Source of the DNA: Pyrocephalus nanus
Lineage: Eukaryota; Chordata; Aves; Passeriformes; Tyrannidae
NCBI GenBank assembly: GCA_038380795.1
Contig: CM076270.1
Location: forward strand, 18,864,001-18,928,000
Reading direction: 5' to 3'
Length of the DNA stretch: 64,000 bases
The notes under the pieces were generated by a model. The model was not told the DNA's origin and ran no database searches. It worked only from the letters and a program-made list of their open reading frames with translations. The translations under genes and the position numbers were made by a program. Shown one piece after another: positions 59,643 through 64,000 of this stretch. How positions within the stretch are numbered: the first letter of the stretch is position 1; every line of letters begins with the position of its first letter.

Positions 59643-62600
59643 CACCACACAAAAACAGTCCAGGGAATTAACAGGTTCACTTAATGAGACCCTTTAACAT
59701 GAAAGAAAGGGCAAAACTAGGGACATAAAACTGGGGGAATTTAAGAAAGTTTGAATGAAGTTGTTGCTGGTCCCAGAGCTTTTCTTCTGCTACTTAGCTC
59801 CCTCAAATTATTTGCTGTTGATTACTGACATCAAGGAAGCTGATTCAGCTGTGGAGAGAGACACTCCAAGATTAGTCCATTGTGAAGGGCTGAAGTTCAG
59901 TTTGAAAGACTTTTAATGTTGAATTATAACTCCCCATTAGATAGCTTAAGCCAGGCCTGAATAGACACTTAATTTTTATTTGTTTTTTTAGAGTGAAACA
60001 CTAGAGGTATCTTCCTTTTTGGCTAACAGCTCCAGCAGAAGGGAAGTGAAACCTTATTGATTGCCTCTGAATATAAGAGGCACCCAATGCAGCTTCTCTT
60101 AATTCCCATCTATACAATAAAAATCGATTTAAGATTCTAAAAAAAATTAAAAAAAAAAAAGAAAAAAGAAAAAAAGAAAAAAGATAAACAACCCAAGGAA
60201 TCAAATCCAGCACGAGGGATTTCCACAGGGATATGTTTCACCAAAGAGATTTTCATGGAGTTACTGCAGTAAGTGCAGAATCAAACTCTGAATAATCAGA
60301 GGGCAAATGAGCAATCAAACCTTGCTTCAGTGAAAAGTTCCCTCTGTTGAACATTCGCTATTTTAAAGTGCTCTTTGGTAAGCTGTCAAGATTTACTTTG
60401 CTTACAATAAATATAAAAAAATAAATGTTCATACACATGATGGGACAGGAGGGAGTTATGTATTTGCATGTCTGGAATGACATTAAAATCAGCTACTAGG
60501 AAATGGCTTCTAAATTGCTGGTCATCCCACTTTTGTCTAACCCAGATTTAATACAGGCATAATATATTTATGAAATATATAGTATTTATAGGCTTTTTTA
60601 ATATATATTTACCTAAATTTTTAGCTTCTGTAACTCACTGAGTTTCACAGCTATGGGCACAACCTGTGTGTTAAATGTGCTCCTGCAGTTACAGACCAGC
60701 ACAAGTGCATTAGTCCCAGAGCAGCATTTGCACTCAGGAAATGTCTCTCAACTGCACAGGGTAAAAGAAAGGTCTTCAGGCAACACAGAAAGGGCTGTGG
60801 GTTCTGAGACAGGGACTCCTTTCTTTATTTCCTGCCGTACACTTCCTAAAGGCATTTGCTGACAAGGAATGTGCAAATCTTGTCTTGTTAAGGACTGTAA
60901 TGCTCCTCGGTATTACTCAGATATAATCATCTGTGTACCTGTCCAAATACAGCTCAACAACTGCCAGCCCGTGGAGCTGAGAGTTTCCCTCTCTGCCTTT
61001 TCAGCAGTGATCAAATAACACAGTTTGCCTGCAGTGACCTTCTCCCCAGAATCCTTGCAGATGTTGCCCGCCCCCTCCTCCCGAAGGTTGCCCGTGGAGA
61101 GAACATGCAGTTCCAGGGTGACTCATACCCACACTCTATCCCTTACTCACTCAAATAGTTTCATTAAAGGCACTGGACCACAACAGATAATCTCCCATTT
61201 CATCCTGAGCCTGTTTCTGTGCTCTCCTCTCTGGGATGGTCAGAAAGATCAGGACAGGGGACTCCATGGAGGAAGGACAGAGCCCGGCTGGGATCTTTCC
61301 CAGGAAGCAAGAGCACATTTCATCCCAGAACCCCTTATTCAGCATTCACAAGTATTCATTAATCTCTACACCACAGAACCAGTGCAAATATCTACAGCCC
61401 CTGCTCCCCTGCATTTGCTATTTTGCCTATCTGACATTTAAATTATTAAAAATAAAAGGAAAAAAAAATCAGCACATACCTCTCCCAATTCACTCCCTTC
61501 TTAGGTGAGTACACAGAGCCCTGTGAGCTCCCCAGCTGACTGTATGGGACTCTGGATCCCACAAGGCATGGCTGAGATTTATCACCAAACCAATACCCTA
61601 TGTTTTAAACCATCTTTAAATTATATTGGAATTAGAGGCTTTACTTCCCATGCTTCAGTTACCTGAGAAGTGCAATATGGTCCTACTTCTCCGAGGATAA
61701 ACTGCAAAACCACAGAATGTAAAGTGTGTAAAAACAGTGGAGGAAACAGCCAGAAACCACTGAAACTCCTGTGCACCTAAGAAATGGGGTTAAGAAATAT
61801 CACAGAAGAGGGAAATGACAGGAGCAAGGGAGAAGGGAACCAGATAGTACAGTGGCAAGCCTGGGAGAAGAAAGATTAAGATGTCTACACAAGAGCTATT
61901 CTGGGCAGAGACCACCACCATCCACCACCACCCAGCTGGGAAGGGAGGTGCAGTGTCTCCAATGCAAGGGGTAAAGTCCACCAAGCTTAGTTTTTTGCAA
62001 AAATCAGGTAGAAAATGCAGGAGCACATTTTAATCAACTACTGAAAAATCAATCTGGATTTTCCAGGAGGCTTTTTGCATCAAGGATCCCACAGGAGTCA
62101 CACTGATCTAGTCATGGGGAAGTGCAGGACACCCACCCCTGCAAGTAGGCAGTTCTTACAACGATGAACTTACAAATGTCACAAAAACCCAGGTAATATT
62201 GGTGGCAGTTACCAGCTAACTCTGAAACAGAACAAAAAACTTCATAGAGAAGGTGATTTGCTGAGAATTTTGCTAGTGCCAACATCCAGAGTGCTGCAAG
62301 AGCGACAGTCCCTCACAACAAATCCAGCCTAAAAATATTCTTTTCCCAAGGAAAACCTGCCATAGCCCTGCTGACGACGCAGGGTCCTGGCCCCCCACCT
62401 TTGCATTTACAGCCAGAGCTGCAAGAGCTTATTTTTCTGCCTGGTTATTTTTCAAACAGCTGGACACAGTATTCGAAGTCCTATGTAAAATAAAATAGCC
62501 TAGCAATTCTTTTCCAACCCTACAAGTGTTAATTTCCCAATAAGCTTATTTGACTAACTAAGCAAACCCCGAGGACACGCTGACTTTGTCTTGTTTCCCT

Positions 62601-64000
62601 TCCCCCAATCGCATTTTTACAAAACTCCAGTGGAGTCTTAACCAAAACAATGTGCTGATAGGAGAAGCTGTCTGCATTCCTCTTTTGCAATTCACCTTAC
62701 ACTCTACATGTTACTCGAAGATAAGCTCTCCTAGATGCCAAAAAAACTCCAGCAAGAGGTGAAGGCTTCTTTGCAAGGGGCAGAGAGCTGCACGATTTTG
62801 TCAAGTTATTCACTGCATTCTTGTTTGTGGATCCCCGCCCTCGGTGTAATCCCTGCAGTGTCTCCTCTTCCAAGTGACCCCAGCAATGCACAGGGGTGGG
62901 AATAGTCTGTGTCGAACTTGACCATTAGAGAATCAACGTCAGACACAGTTTTAATTTCTTTGTTTTCACACTCGTGGCTCTGCACGGGAAGCAGCAGCCC
63001 ACTTAACCTGACACCTGTGACGGGCCTGCTCCTTTTCTCCTCCATTTCCACGGGAGCGCCCGAACCTTCTGGGATCTTTTGAGTGGGCAAAGGAGGGGGG
63101 AGGAACAACACTCGTGTTTGGATCGTTTCAGCTTTGCTCCAGAGAGGTGCTCTCCACAAAGAACAGACACAAATATTTTTAAGAGCAGCAGCAGAGAGAT
63201 GGTTTCTCCTGAGCGTGTTTACAGGCACACACAGCAAACAGAGAACAACTGCCAAAGAGACACAGAATTGCACCGAAATTTGTACTTCCACAGAGGTGCT
63301 AAGAGGCGACAAATGCTGTAAAATACTAAGGGAGCCACAGATGAGATGAAAATGGAGAAAACTGGTGTTTTCTGTCACAATTCAACCTTTCCTTTTGGCA
63401 TCCCCATTTTAGGACCTTTTTAACATAGAAGGCAGGTTCCCATCAACCTCCTAATCTCAGAGCTGTTGATATAACAAACCAGAATTCAGAAATGCTGTCA
63501 GCTTGAATCATTAAACTTGGGACTAACAAAAGAGAAGAAACCTATGAATCTCAGAAGGAACTCTGAAAAAGCATTAGAGGAACAACTTCTGTTTAGTCCT
63601 AGAGCATGTTTTGGGTATCTCTAATAGAAAGTGCCCTGGAGCTTGTGTGAAGAAGGAAAAGTTACTCAAACCCTTCTGAAATTCCCACCTCGGACAATAT
63701 TGGAAGCTTTTTCAGGGGCAGGGTGACAATGTGTAAATGTAGGGATACTACATACAGCAGACAGGAGGATTCTGAGCCTACTCTGGAGCTTATTGCAACG
63801 CTGTTAATAAATATTGCCGGTGGAATTAACTGTTCTTCTCTCAAGTGTTCCTCTGACCTGAGAAACACTAGTCTTTTGCTCCATATTTAGAAATAACAAT
63901 TAGCAAAAAACCCAGATTTTAGGAAGAGGATAAAGATGAGGTAAAAACATCAGTGGATGAACACAGAGGAGAGAATTTAATGTCTAAGACTAACTCATGA

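Larger units (their letters stand above)
55086..64000. other. non-coding upstream flank, part 3
   Basis: No gene was recognised through to the window edge. The longest frame is 190 codons on the minus strand (62806-63378) with no family resemblance. The stretch contains a motif-dense AT-rich block (56460-57000), C10 at 57282-57291, T-rich tracts near 58022-58052, and a poly(A) tract at 59616-59642. In mammals MRPS22 lies further out on this side, but no exon was seen. Confidence 0.5.

Noticed and set aside
62806..63378. 190-codon minus-strand frame
   Set aside because: Begins with a hydrophobic stretch that could pass for a membrane segment, but nothing else supports a gene.
1..64000. Exons of PIK3CB, MRPS22 or PRR23 at the window edges
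   Set aside because: These flank FOXL2 in mammals, but no frame in the window resembled their proteins.

Overview
The window reads as vertebrate nuclear DNA, most likely from a bird. The one gene that can be identified with confidence is FOXL2, an intronless forkhead transcription factor on the minus strand (coding part 19207-20127). Its short form of 306 residues, without the long polyalanine run of placental mammals, matches the compact bird/reptile type. Two CR1 LINE fragments (46396-46458 and about 54420-55085) also point to a bird or reptile. No closer taxonomic call is justified.

Layout. 1-140 is the end of a 20-bp minisatellite that runs off the left edge. 145-9300 is ordinary AT-balanced intergenic DNA. 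About 9340-13400 is mixed, with a small GC-rich patch near 10.15-10.42 kb. About 13.4-17.9 kb and 18.9-24.1 kb form a long GC- and CpG-rich domain around FOXL2, broken by the AT-rich FOXL2 3' UTR and by short AT-rich islands that look like regulatory DNA. From 24.1 kb to the right end is about 40 kb without a recognisable coding gene. It holds simple repeats, CR1 relics, a few GC-rich patches (about 31.98-32.40 and 43.66-43.95 kb) and several AT-rich blocks dense in transcription-factor-like motifs.

FOXL2 is transcribed right to left, so the right-hand 40 kb is its upstream flank and the left-hand 18 kb its downstream flank. In mammals the distant upstream flank of FOXL2 carries cis-regulatory DNA (blepharophimosis translocations in humans, the polled intersex deletion in goats). 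A large non-coding upstream interval here fits that picture, but this is inference by position only. FOXL2 drives ovarian granulosa-cell identity and eyelid development. No exons of the mammalian neighbours PIK3CB, MRPS22 or PRR23 were recognised.

The sequence-level observations that most merit follow-up are: an 18-bp inverted repeat enclosing 63 bp about 1.65 kb upstream of the FOXL2 start codon; a diverged pair of about 65-bp direct repeats 2.4 kb apart downstream of the gene; a miR-133-type seed match at the end of the 3' UTR; a TATA box leading into a GC-rich patch at 43.5-43.9 kb; a T-box-like inverted pair at 56.5 kb; and a poly(A) tract preceded by AATAAA at 59.6 kb. I saw no evidence of a wholly new biological system.
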